NCBI RefSeq assembly: GCF_002797685.1
Contig: NZ_PGFH01000002.1
Span: 124,001-188,000 of the forward strand
DNA length: 64,000 nucleotides
Source: Salinibacterium amurskyense
GTDB taxonomy: Bacteria; Actinomycetota; Actinomycetes; Actinomycetales; Microbacteriaceae
Direction of reading: 5' to 3'
This document shows, one piece after another, positions 50,685 through 59,293 of this stretch. The notes under the pieces were generated by a model that saw only the letters and a list, made by a program, of their open reading frames with translations, made no database searches and was not told where the DNA came from. Numbering within the stretch: the stretch's first letter is position 1; each line of letters opens with the position of its first letter. The translations under genes and the position numbers were made by a program.

Positions 50685-52586
50685 ATGACGGATGCCGCAG
50701 CCCAAGTAGAAGCAGCCAAGAAGGCCCTAGCCGAGGCTCAGGCCGCGCTCGCGGCTGCCGAACTCGCTTCGGCAGAAGCCGCGCTTGCCGCCGAGCAGGC
50801 AGCCGCTGCCGCAGACTCGGAGGCCGCTGCTGAGTCCGAGCCTGCTGCCGAGACGAGCGCGAACTCCGAGACCACCACGAGCAAGCCGAAAGCCGCTCCG
50901 GCATCCGCCCCCACGGGCGCACTAACCGAGACTGGCGACGGCCCGCTGTCCGCCGATGAAGTTGCTGCGGTTCGCGACGGCTACGCCTTTGAGGGCGAGG
51001 TGCTTGAGATGGGTGCCCTCGTGAACGGCGATGCGCTCGCCGGTGTGCCCGTACGCATCCCTGTTGCGATGCTCAACCGTCACGGTCTCGTGGCCGGCGC
51101 TACGGGTACCGGTAAGACGAAGACTTTGCAGGTGCTCGCCGAGCAGCTTTCCGCTGCGGGAGTTCCGGTGTTTGCGGCCGACATCAAAGGTGACCTTTCG
51201 GGCATCGCGACGGCAGGAACCTCGAGTGAGAAACTGCTGGAGCGCACCGACTCGATCGGTCAAGACTGGCAGCCCGCGGCATCCCCCACCGAGTACTTCA
51301 CGCTGGGCGGGATGGGCACGGGGGTTCCGATTAGGGCCACCGTATCGAGCTTTGGGCCACTGTTGTTGTCGAAGGTGTTAGGGCTCAACGACACTCAAGA
51401 ATCAAGCCTGGGCCTGATCTTCCACTACGCCGATCAGGCCGGGCTTCCGCTGGTTGACCTGAGCGATCTGCGTGCCGTGGTGCAGTGGCTGCTGAGCGAC
51501 GAGGGCAAGGCTGAGTTGAAGAACCTCGGTGGGCTTTCGTCGGCGACTGCTGGCGTGATCCTGCGTGAGCTGATCGGGTTCGCCAATGAGGGTGCCGATG
51601 ATTTCTTCGGTGAGCCTGAGATCGACACCTCGTTGTTCTTGCGCACGAACGCCGGTGGAGCGGGAATCGTGAGCTTGCTCGAAATCCCGGGCGTCAGCGA
51701 TAAGCCGGCGCTGTTCTCGACGTTCCTCATGTGGTTGCTGGCCGACCTCTTCAATGACCTGCCCGAAGTCGGCGATATCGATAAGCCCAAGCTCGTGTTC
51801 TTCTTCGACGAAGCTCACTTGCTGTTCAAGGATGCGTCGAAGGACTTCATTGCCTCGATTACGCAGACGGTGCGCTTGATCCGTTCGAAGGGTGTTGGTG
51901 TGGTCTTCGTCACGCAGACTCCCAAGGACGTTCCCAGTGATGTTCTGGCGCAGATCGGTTCACGATTCCAGCACCAGTTGCGAGCCCACACCCCGGATTC
52001 GGCTAAGGCTCTCAAGGCGACAGTCTCGACCTATCCCACCTCGGGTTACGACCTCGGCGAAGTGCTGACAACGCTCGCGACCGGTGAAGCGATCATCACG
52101 GTGATGAACGAGAAGGGTGCGCCAACGCCAGTGGCGTGGACTCGGCTTCGCGCGCCTCAAGGTTCGATGTCTCCGACCGACGCCGCGGTCATGGAAGCGG
52201 CTGTTGCGGCATCCCCGCTCATGGCGACGTACGGCACCGCTGTTGACCGCGAATCGGCCCGAGAGATTCTGGCCGTGAAGATGAACGCGGCGGCAGAAGC
52301 GGATGCCGCTGCCGAAGCGGCGGAGGCAGCGGAAGACGCTGCGAAGGAAGCCGAGAAGCTCGCCAAGGCCAAGGCCAAAGAGCAAGCGAAGGTGCAGGCT
52401 GAGTACGAACGCGCGCTGAAAGACATGAACAAAAAGTCGTCATCGTCGAGCTCTAGCCGCACCACCACGCGCACCTCGACGCGTAAGGATACGAACGTTT
52501 TGGGTGACGTCCTGGGTTCACGAACTGGACAAACTGTCGTTCGTGAAGTGCTGCGCGGAATTTTCTCCACGCTCAAACGGCGCTAA
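50685..52586 (+). CDS. HerA-like (DUF853) ATPase, 633 aa
   Basis: FtsK/HerA-superfamily P-loop ATPase of the DUF853 family. An Ala/Glu-rich coiled-coil N-terminus (1-75) leads to the core, with Walker A GATGTGKT at 138-145, TPVFAADIKGDLSG-like VFAADIKGDLSGI, and Walker B LVFFFDEAHLLF near 368-378. The arginine-rich GVGVVFVTQTPKDVPSDVLAQIGSRFQHQLRAHT segment is typical. A second coiled-coil/Lys-rich C-terminus follows. HerA proteins translocate DNA with a nuclease (NurA); no nurA is adjacent. The family is widespread and its role is unclear. Confidence 0.85.
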   Translation: MTDAAAQVEAAKKALAEAQAALAAAELASAEAALAAEQAAAAADSEAAAESEPAAETSANSETTTSKPKAAPASAPTGALTETGDGPLSADEVAAVRDGYAFEGEVLEMGALVNGDALAGVPVRIPVAMLNRHGLVAGATGTGKTKTLQVLAEQLSAAGVPVFAADIKGDLSGIATAGTSSEKLLERTDSIGQDWQPAASPTEYFTLGGMGTGVPIRATVSSFGPLLLSKVLGLNDTQESSLGLIFHYADQAGLPLVDLSDLRAVVQWLLSDEGKAELKNLGGLSSATAGVILRELIGFANEGADDFFGEPEIDTSLFLRTNAGGAGIVSLLEIPGVSDKPALFSTFLMWLLADLFNDLPEVGDIDKPKLVFFFDEAHLLFKDASKDFIASITQTVRLIRSKGVGVVFVTQTPKDVPSDVLAQIGSRFQHQLRAHTPDSAKALKATVSTYPTSGYDLGEVLTTLATGEAIITVMNEKGAPTPVAWTRLRAPQGSMSPTDAAVMEAAVAASPLMATYGTAVDRESAREILAVKMNAAAEADAAAEAAEAAEDAAKEAEKLAKAKAKEQAKVQAEYERALKDMNKKSSSSSSSRTTTRTSTRKDTNVLGDVLGSRTGQTVVREVLRGIFSTLKRR

Positions 52587-52767
52587 CGGGGCGGGCATTC
52601 CAGGTGGCCTAGGCGCGAGAGAAACTGCGACGCAGGCCGTTACTTCCCAGTATTCATGGGCTTTTTACGTGCCTCACCTCGGGTAGGGGCATCGGGGACA
52701 GCGGCGCTATAGCGTCGCTGTTGCCAAATCGTAACCAACAAATTCTGAAGAAATCTGCTGCGTTCAC

Positions 52768-52797
52768 TTGTCAAACCCAAGGGTGAGGCACTTTACT
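52768..52797 (+). promoter_or_regulatory. Candidate promoter of the sugar transporter operon
   Basis: TTGTCA (52768-52773) and TTTACT (52792-52797) with an 18-base spacer lie 62 bases before the binding-protein start. It is the best promoter-like pair in the 273-base region after the HerA-like gene. Confidence 0.45.
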
Positions 52798-52859
52798 GAT
52801 GTACGTCCGATTCACTTCTTGAACGGAACAGCACTCACTTTCCAATGGAGGAACACAGA

Positions 52860-54131
52860 ATGCGTAAGCCACTTTCCATGATCGCAGGGGCGGTGGCCTT
52901 AGGCCTCGTTCTTGCAGGCTGCTCGAGCACCCCAAGCTCAGACCCCGACAACGCTGACCAGGTTGAGGTATTCACCTGGTGGGCTTCAGGTTCAGAGAAG
53001 GTCGGTCTCGATGCTCTCGTCGGCGTTTTCAACGAGCAGAACCCCGACATCGAGTTCATCAATGCGTCAGTAGCTGGCGGCGCCGGCTCCAACGCCAAGG
53101 CAGCTCTTGCGTCACGCCTCGAGTCGAATGACCCGCCGGACACGTTCCAGGCTCACGCCGGAGCAGAACTCACTGACTACATCAACGCCGGTCAGCTGCA
53201 GGACCTCAGCTCGTTCTACCAAGAGAACGGCCTCACCGATGTCTTCCCCGAGAGCCTGATCGAGCGCATCACTGTTGATGGCGCCATCTACTCCGTGCCC
53301 AGCAACATCCACCGTGCCAACGTCGTCTGGGCCAACACCCAGGTGCTCGAGGATGCCGGAATCGACCCGATGGCCGCTCCCGCTGACATCGACGCTTGGC
53401 TCGTTGACCTGAAGAAGCTCAAGGATGCCGGAGTCGAGACTCCTCTCGCGCTCGGTACTGAGTGGACTCAGATGCAGCTCTTCGAAAACGTTCTCATCGC
53501 TGACCTTGGCGCTGAGGGCTACTCGGGCCTCTGGACCGGCGACACCTCGTGGGACGACGCTGGCGTAGAGACCGCAATCGGCCACTACGGCGAGCTGCTC
53601 GAATACACCAACAGCGACTTCGCCGGCCTCGACTGGGATGCTGCAACGCAGATCGTTCTCGATGGCAACGCTGCGTACAACGTCATGGGTGACTGGGCCG
53701 AGTCTGCATTCCAGCAGGCTGGTTGGACCTACGACAACGAGTACACCACCTGGGCAACCCCCGGCACCGACGGAGTCTTCGACTTCCTCGCTGACTCGTT
53801 CACTCTCTCGGTAGGCGCTCCTCACGAAGCAGCTGCCATTGACTGGCTGACGACCATCAGCTCGGCTGAAGGCCAGAAGGCATTCAACCTCGCCAAGGGT
53901 TCGATCCCGGCTCGCACCGACACGGTTGCCGCTGACTACCCCGCGTACCAGCAGACCGCCATCACCTCCTTCGGTGAAGACACCGTAGTGAGCTCGCTTG
54001 CTCACGGCGCAGCAGCCAGCATCGCCTGGTCGGGAGACATCTCCTCGGCTATCGGTAAGTTCGGCGCAGACCGCGATGCAGCCTCGTTGCTCTCCGGCCT
54101 CGTTGCCGCAGCTGACAAGGCTCAGGGCTAA
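52860..54131 (+). CDS. Carbohydrate ABC transporter substrate-binding lipoprotein, 423 aa
   Basis: CUT1-type binding protein (SBP_bac_1). Lipobox LAGC follows a hydrophobic signal; mature EVFTWWASGSEKVGLDALVGVFNEQNPDIEF is a family opening. Aromatic residues (GLDWDAATQIV, WDDAGVETAIGHYGELL) suit sugar stacking. The sequence resembles glucose/mannose-binding proteins of GtsA type, but the ligand is not certain. ATG 52860 has GGAGGAA; it starts a three-gene operon with two permeases. A strong hairpin after the stop probably keeps its mRNA more abundant than that of the permeases. Confidence 0.93.
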   Translation: MRKPLSMIAGAVALGLVLAGCSSTPSSDPDNADQVEVFTWWASGSEKVGLDALVGVFNEQNPDIEFINASVAGGAGSNAKAALASRLESNDPPDTFQAHAGAELTDYINAGQLQDLSSFYQENGLTDVFPESLIERITVDGAIYSVPSNIHRANVVWANTQVLEDAGIDPMAAPADIDAWLVDLKKLKDAGVETPLALGTEWTQMQLFENVLIADLGAEGYSGLWTGDTSWDDAGVETAIGHYGELLEYTNSDFAGLDWDAATQIVLDGNAAYNVMGDWAESAFQQAGWTYDNEYTTWATPGTDGVFDFLADSFTLSVGAPHEAAAIDWLTTISSAEGQKAFNLAKGSIPARTDTVAADYPAYQQTAITSFGEDTVVSSLAHGAAASIAWSGDISSAIGKFGADRDAASLLSGLVAAADKAQG

Positions 54132-54150
54132 CTAGCACCACGAGATAACG

Positions 54151-54178
54151 GTGGGTGGGGGCACGCGCCCCCACCCAC
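54151..54178 (+). terminator. Attenuating stem-loop between binding protein and permease
   Basis: GTGGGTGGGGGC (54151-54162) pairs perfectly with GCCCCCACCCAC (54167-54178) around ACGC. With no T-run it is likely to stabilise the upstream mRNA and damp transcription into the permease genes, as in many binding-protein operons. Confidence 0.75.
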
Positions 54179-54204
54179 TACCGTGCAAACCGAGGAGCTC
54201 GCGC

Positions 54205-55095
54205 GTGAAAAAAGGATACAAAAACTGGGGGCCGCCGCTCCTACTGATTGCCCCGACGATCGTCGTTCTCGGCATCTTTGTGTACGGCCTGATTGGCGCC
54301 AACATTTCGGTGTCGCTCAGCAACCGGAACAGCCTGGTTCCGGCAACCGAGTTCGTTGGACTCGATAACTACTTCGCGCTCTTCGCTGAAGAGCGCTTCA
54401 TCCACTCGCTGCAGAACCTCGGTGTCTTCACCGTCTTCTTCATCGGTGGCACCATGATCTTCGGATTCTTGTGGGCATGGATGCTCGACAAGGGCGTCAC
54501 CGCAGAGGGCGTCTTCCGCTCGGTGTTCCTGTTCCCCATGGCGATCTCGTTCGTGGCCTCCGGTGTCGTGTGGCGCTGGTTGCTCAACAGCGCTGAGGGT
54601 GATCGTGCATCCGGACTCAACCGAGTCTTCGAAAACCTGGGGCTGGACTTTCTCCAGAACTCCTGGTGGAACGAACCCGGTTGGGGCATGGCCGCCATCG
54701 CACTGCCCGCCATTTGGCAGCTCGCCGGTTACGTTATGGCACTGTTCCTCTCGGGCTTCCGTGGCATCCCTGAAGAGCTGCGTGAAGCAGCCCGCATGGA
54801 TGGCGCTACCGAGTGGAAGCTCTACCGCTACGTGATCTTCCCGCAGTTGAGCCCCGTAGCCCTCTCCGCCCTCATCATCGTGGGCCACATGTCGCTCAAG
54901 GTCTTCGACCTCATCATGGCGATCACGAAGTCGATCTACCAGACCGAGGTTCCCGCAACCTACCTGTGGGTTGCCTTGACCTCGAACGACTACGCCAAAT
55001 CAGCCACGATCGCGACCATTCTGTTGCTCTTCGTTGCCGTCGTGATCGTTCCCTACCTGATCTACACCGCTCGCGCAGAGAAGAGGCAAGGATGA
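54205..55095 (+). CDS. Sugar ABC transporter permease (MalF-like), 296 aa
   Basis: First membrane subunit of the CUT1 transporter, six helices. The EAA loop ELREAARMDGATEWKLYRYVIFPQLSP, which docks to the ATPase, is perfectly recognisable. GTG 54205 with GAGGAG is the start; the upstream ATG lies inside the hairpin. Overlaps the next permease start (ATGA). Partner ATPase is not encoded here; in actinobacteria a shared MsiK-type ATPase often serves such systems. Confidence 0.93.
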   Translation: MKKGYKNWGPPLLLIAPTIVVLGIFVYGLIGANISVSLSNRNSLVPATEFVGLDNYFALFAEERFIHSLQNLGVFTVFFIGGTMIFGFLWAWMLDKGVTAEGVFRSVFLFPMAISFVASGVVWRWLLNSAEGDRASGLNRVFENLGLDFLQNSWWNEPGWGMAAIALPAIWQLAGYVMALFLSGFRGIPEELREAARMDGATEWKLYRYVIFPQLSPVALSALIIVGHMSLKVFDLIMAITKSIYQTEVPATYLWVALTSNDYAKSATIATILLLFVAVVIVPYLIYTARAEKRQG

Positions 55096-56033
55096 GTGTC
55101 AGCACTGGACTCGAAAAGAAGCCCGGCTCGACTGAAACCTCACGCACGTCGGGAATGCCGCAACAGTCGTCGATCCGCGTTCGCGCTGGATTGAGTCGCA
55201 CCGCCAAGTACGTCTTGCTCGTACTGTTCCTGATCATCGTGTTGATGCCCGTGTACGTGCTCATCGTCACGAGCCTCAAGCCGCCGCAGGACGTCAACCC
55301 CGCTACCTCGTGGGGGCTGCCGGTTCGCTGGCCATGGGAACCCGCCTTTGAGGGTGGACCCACCGGCTTCGATAACTGGGCACTCGCGTGGAACGCGCTC
55401 TCGGCATCCATCGGTCGCACGTTCTTGCTCGCTATTCCCGCCGCACTGATCGCGTCGTTCCTCGGAGCAATGAACGGTTTCGTTCTCGCCCGCTGGCGCT
55501 TCCCGTACGCCGATGTCGTGTTCACCTTCATCCTGTTCGGAATGTTCATTCCGTACCAGGCGATCATGACGCCGCTCGTGCAGATGAAGACGAGCCTCGG
55601 GTTGCCGAGCGATGTCTCCACCCTGTTGGTCGTGCACGTGATCTACGGTTTGCCGATCTGTACGTTGATTTTCCGCAACTACTACGCCGGCATCCCTCAC
55701 GAGCTCATGGAAGCTGCTCGCATGGATGGTTCGGGGATGCTGCGCACGTTCCGCAGCATCGTCTTGCCGCTGTCGCTTCCCGGCTTTGTGGTCACGATCA
55801 TCTGGCAGTTCACGTCGGCCTGGAACGACTTCCTGTTCGCACTGTTCCTCTCGAACCAGAACGAGGGGCCGGTGTCGCTCGCGCTCAACAACCTCGCTCA
55901 GGGCGCGCAATTGGCCAACTACGGTGCCGCGATGGCGGGAGCGCTGCTTGCCTCGCTGCCGACCCTCGTCGTGTACATCGTGCTCGGCAAGTACTTCATC
56001 GGCGGGCTGATGAGCGGTTCGGTCAAGAGCTAA
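55092..56033 (+). CDS. Sugar ABC transporter permease (MalG-like), 313 aa
   Basis: Second CUT1 permease. A 35-residue Ser/Thr/Pro-rich cytoplasmic N-terminus leads to six helices. The family segments are YVLLVLFLIIVLMPVYVLIVTSLK, FIPYQAIMTPLVQM, and the EAA loop ELMEAARMDGSGMLRTFRSIVLPLSLP. ATG 55092 overlaps the previous stop. A terminator follows at 56051. With the binding protein and MalF-like partner it imports a sugar, probably a glucose-type mono- or disaccharide. Confidence 0.94.
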   Translation: MSVSTGLEKKPGSTETSRTSGMPQQSSIRVRAGLSRTAKYVLLVLFLIIVLMPVYVLIVTSLKPPQDVNPATSWGLPVRWPWEPAFEGGPTGFDNWALAWNALSASIGRTFLLAIPAALIASFLGAMNGFVLARWRFPYADVVFTFILFGMFIPYQAIMTPLVQMKTSLGLPSDVSTLLVVHVIYGLPICTLIFRNYYAGIPHELMEAARMDGSGMLRTFRSIVLPLSLPGFVVTIIWQFTSAWNDFLFALFLSNQNEGPVSLALNNLAQGAQLANYGAAMAGALLASLPTLVVYIVLGKYFIGGLMSGSVKS

Positions 56034-56050
56034 GTACCCCGTACGGCAGT

Positions 56051-56099
56051 AAGCCGCGTCATCCTGTTCCGCTTCGGCGGGTGGGGTGGCGCGGCTTTT
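56051..56099 (+). terminator. Terminator after the sugar transporter operon
   Basis: AAGCCGCG near 56051 pairs with CGCGGCTT near 56090, enclosing a second stem with GCTTCGGC, and is followed by TTTG. It closes the three-gene operon. Confidence 0.8.
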
Positions 56100-56116
56100 G
56101 TCGTTGGCGCAGGGGG

Positions 56117-56770
56117 CTAAGCGCCGAGCGAGCGCAGGTACGTTAGCGCGACCATCAAGATCGCCGCGGTGGCTGCAGTAGCGCCAATCGCGACTGCGAT
56201 AAAGGCGGTCGGATGCCGTTCAAAGAAATACAGCGAGGCAGGGTAATCTTCGCGAACTTCGCCCGTCGACACGGTGCCCGGAATCCGCGTAGTGGGCACG
56301 GAGAACGCGGCGGCAACCTGATCGAAGTGTTCGGGAGACCAGTACTGGCCGCGCATCCGGAGCAGGCGGCGATCGTCGGCTCCCATGACGGCGAGCGTGG
56401 GCCGCGACTCTAGGCCGTCGCTCGTATAGACCTCGGCAAGAAGCATGTATTTGGCATCCGCTTTCGCGAAGTGCACGGTGCGGCCGAAGAAACCGCGTTC
56501 GCTGACGATGGGGGCGTCGGGGGAGAACCAGATGCCAATGCGAAAGTAGGCGATGATCGCGCCGACCGCCACAAGGATGGCCACGATCTGGGTGATCACG
56601 ACCGCAAGCCAAGGCCCATCGGGGAGAACGATGATGTAGAGCACGCCGAAAACGGGCCCGAGGAACGCGAGACCCGCAATAACTCCGCGGTGAAACAGGC
56701 TACGCGGCGGGGTAATGCGCTGACGAGGATCGCGCGCTGAAAGATCGTAGGGGGTGCTGTTCCGTGACAA
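56117..56770 (-). CDS. Uncharacterised membrane protein, 217 aa
   Basis: Two hydrophobic helices near the N-terminus (AGLAFLGPVFGVLYIIVLP and AVVITQIVAILVAVGAIIAYF) and one at the C-terminus (AFIAVAIGATAATAAILMVAL) flank a 110-residue beta-rich region. That region (GIWFSPDAPIVSERGFFGRTVHFAKADAKYMLLAEVYTSDG, RRLLRMRGQYWSPEHFDQVA) resembles PH-like YdbS domains of actinobacterial membrane proteins. No specific function. Stand-alone on the minus strand, tail-to-tail with the sugar operon. Confidence 0.7.
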   Translation of the reverse strand: MSRNSTPYDLSARDPRQRITPPRSLFHRGVIAGLAFLGPVFGVLYIIVLPDGPWLAVVITQIVAILVAVGAIIAYFRIGIWFSPDAPIVSERGFFGRTVHFAKADAKYMLLAEVYTSDGLESRPTLAVMGADDRRLLRMRGQYWSPEHFDQVAAAFSVPTTRIPGTVSTGEVREDYPASLYFFERHPTAFIAVAIGATAATAAILMVALTYLRSLGA

Positions 56771-56819
56771 CGGCAGTCCCTTTCGTCAGTTCGCGCCGTG
56801 CGACATCAGCCTTCAAATG

Positions 56820-56904
56820 CGGAGAATGGGGGATTCGAACCCCCGAGGGCTTGCACCCAACACGCTTTCCAAGCGTGCGCCATAGGCCACTAGGCGAATT
56901 CTCC
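56820..56904 (-). tRNA. tRNA-Ser (GGA anticodon)
   Basis: Minus-strand class II tRNA. Acceptor GGAGAAT pairs with ATTCTCC, the anticodon loop contains GGA (loop CTTGGAAAG region), a long variable arm with GTTGGGTGCAAGCCC follows, and the T loop is GGTTCGAATCC. It reads serine UCC/UCU codons. Confidence 0.96.
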
Positions 56905-57046
56905 TGGCAAGTTGAACACGCGTTAGCGCAAACAACCTCAAGTGATCATAACGGGGTCGGGGGTTCAGCGGTAATCGGCGCGGCAATCGCTGTGAATTAG
57001 GCCAGTGACGAGGGCGCGCAACAGCGTTCTAATTTTGGGTAGACTG

Positions 57047-57142
57047 GAGGTGGCTCCTCGCGTGGCGCCATCCAGGCCAACTCCCCCAGGACGGAAACGT
57101 AGCAAGGGTAACCGGGCTCTGGCGGGTGCGCGAGGGGTCTTT
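57047..57142 (+). ncRNA. ffs: Signal recognition particle RNA (4.5S, small bacterial type)
   Basis: The invariant SRP domain IV loop is visible as CAGGACGGAAACGTAGCAAG, with GGTAACCGGGCTCTGG closing it. The outer helix is formed by GGCTCCTCGCG (from 57052) with CGCGAGGGGTC (to about 57139), followed by TCTTTTC, a natural terminator. The RNA binds Ffh for co-translational targeting. Ends are approximate. Confidence 0.9.
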
Positions 57143-57184
57143 TCTTTTGTGCTGATCAGCATGTTCGACGCGTAGGCTGAAGCT

Positions 57185-59293
57185 GTGACGCGGAACATTT
57201 ACATCACTTCCATCGAGGGTCACGCTGGCAAGTCCACGATCGCCCTCGGTCTGCTCGACACGCTCAGCCGTGAAGCAAAACGGTTGGGGGTGTTCCGTCC
57301 GGTTGCTCGCACCAGTGATGAGCGCGACTACGTCTTAGAGATGTTGCTGGGTCACGAAGCCGTCAACCTCAGCTATGACGACGCCGTTGGTGTTGGCTAC
57401 GACGATGTTCACGCTGATCCCGATCTCGCGCTCAGCCGCATCATCGAACGTTTCAAGGCCGTCGAGGCGCAGTGCGATGTTGTTGTCATTGTTGGCTCTG
57501 ACTACACGGATGTCGGCAGCCCCACTGAGCTGTCGTACAACGCGCGCGTCGCCGCGAACCTCGGTGCGCCGGTGCTCCTAGTCTTGGGCGGTCAGTCGGA
57601 GGATGGCGAGAGCCGCAGCCCCGCCGACATGGCTCAGGTCTATTCGATCGCTCATCAAGAGTTGGATGCCGCTCACGCCCAATTGGTCGGCGTTGTAGTT
57701 AATAGGTCAGACCCCGATCATCTCGACGACATCATCGGGGGAGTGAGCGCTGCGGTCGGCGACGATACTCCGGTCTGGGCTATCCCCGAAGACCCCTTCC
57801 TTATTGCTCCGAGCCTTGGCTCGCTATTGGCCGCTGTCGATGGCGAATTGCTGCGCGGTGACGCTGACCTGCTGCAGCGTGAAGCACTCGGCGTCGTTGT
57901 GGCCGGCATGACGATGGAGAACGTGCTGCTGCGTCTCATCGAGGGCTCGGTCGTGGTGGTCGCCGGCGACCGCTCGGATGTGTTGCTCGCGACACTGATG
58001 GCCCACGCCTCCGAGACGTTCCCGTCACTGGCGGGCATCATCCTGAACGGTGGTTTCGACCTGTTGCCGCAGATCGAGCGCCTCATGGACGGTTTGGATG
58101 TGGCGCTGCCGGTCATCCGCACCTCCTTCGGCACGTATGACACGGCCCGCATCATCACGAAGACCCGAGGTCGTTTGGCTGCGGAGTCGCCGCGAAAGTT
58201 CGACACTGCGCTCGCGCTCTTTGAACAGCACGTGGATGCCGCCGAGCTCATGCGCCGCCTCGACTTGCATCCGCCCACGGTCGTGACGCCGCTCATGTTT
58301 GAGTACGGCCTGCTTGATCGTGCCCGCCAACGCCCGCAGCACATTGTGTTGCCCGAGGGCAGCGACGACCGCATCCTTCGCGCCTCGAGCACGCTGCTGC
58401 GTCGAGGCGTGGCCAAGCTCACGATTCTCGGGGACGAGGGCGAAGTGCGGGGGCGTGCGGCTGAGCTCGGTCTCGATATCTCGGGCGCGAGCATCCTGAG
58501 CCCCTTTGATGAAGAACTACGCGACCGTTTCGCTACCGAATACGTGAAGCTGCGAGCCCACAAGGGAATGACGATGGATGTCGCCCGCGAGACCGTGACC
58601 GATGTGTCGTATTTCGGCACGATGATGGTGCATTTGGGCCTCGCCGACGGCATGGTGTCGGGCGCTGCGCACACCACGGCGCATACGATTCGCCCCAGCT
58701 TCGAGATCATCAAGACGAAGCCCGATGTGTCGATCGTGTCGAGCGTGTTCCTTATGTGTCTCGAAGACCGCGTGCTGGTTTACGGCGACTGTGCTGTGAA
58801 CCCCGACCCGGATGCCGCCCAGCTCGCCGACATCGCAATATCGTCCGCCGCCACGGCAGCCCAATTCGGAATCGACCAGCGCATCGCGATGCTCTCGTAC
58901 TCCACCGGAACCTCGGGCAGCGGCGCGGATGTCGACAAGGTACGCGCTGCGACCGCTCTGGTGAGCGAACGTCGCCCCGACCTCGCAGTCGACGGCCCCA
59001 TCCAATACGACGCCGCCGTGGACGCCGCGGTCGGCAAGTCAAAGATGCCCGATTCTGAAGTGGCTGGCCGCGCCACGGTCTTCGTGTTCCCCGATCTCAA
59101 CACCGGAAACAACACGTACAAGGCTGTGCAGCGCAGTGCGGGCGCCGTCGCAATCGGGCCTGTGCTTCAGGGCCTGCGCAAGCCCATCAACGACCTCTCG
59201 CGAGGAGCGCTCGTGCAAGACATCGTGAACACCGTGGCGATCACCGCTATCCAGGCACAGGCCGTCGCGGCTGAGAAGCAGGAGCAAGCATGA
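57185..59293 (+). CDS. pta: Phosphate acetyltransferase
   Basis: Long-form Pta (702 aa) converting acetyl-CoA and phosphate to acetyl phosphate. The N-terminal P-loop-type domain (ITSIEGHAGKSTIALGLLDTL), a central DRTGG domain, and the C-terminal catalytic domain (RPQHIVLPEGSDDRILRASSTLL; GTMMVHLGLADGMVSGAAHTTAHTIRP; STGTSGSGADVDKVRAAT) are all present. GTG start. It is followed with a four-base overlap by ackA, so the pair forms the overflow/acetate activation pathway. Confidence 0.97.
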   Translation: MTRNIYITSIEGHAGKSTIALGLLDTLSREAKRLGVFRPVARTSDERDYVLEMLLGHEAVNLSYDDAVGVGYDDVHADPDLALSRIIERFKAVEAQCDVVVIVGSDYTDVGSPTELSYNARVAANLGAPVLLVLGGQSEDGESRSPADMAQVYSIAHQELDAAHAQLVGVVVNRSDPDHLDDIIGGVSAAVGDDTPVWAIPEDPFLIAPSLGSLLAAVDGELLRGDADLLQREALGVVVAGMTMENVLLRLIEGSVVVVAGDRSDVLLATLMAHASETFPSLAGIILNGGFDLLPQIERLMDGLDVALPVIRTSFGTYDTARIITKTRGRLAAESPRKFDTALALFEQHVDAAELMRRLDLHPPTVVTPLMFEYGLLDRARQRPQHIVLPEGSDDRILRASSTLLRRGVAKLTILGDEGEVRGRAAELGLDISGASILSPFDEELRDRFATEYVKLRAHKGMTMDVARETVTDVSYFGTMMVHLGLADGMVSGAAHTTAHTIRPSFEIIKTKPDVSIVSSVFLMCLEDRVLVYGDCAVNPDPDAAQLADIAISSAATAAQFGIDQRIAMLSYSTGTSGSGADVDKVRAATALVSERRPDLAVDGPIQYDAAVDAAVGKSKMPDSEVAGRATVFVFPDLNTGNNTYKAVQRSAGAVAIGPVLQGLRKPINDLSRGALVQDIVNTVAITAIQAQAVAAEKQEQA

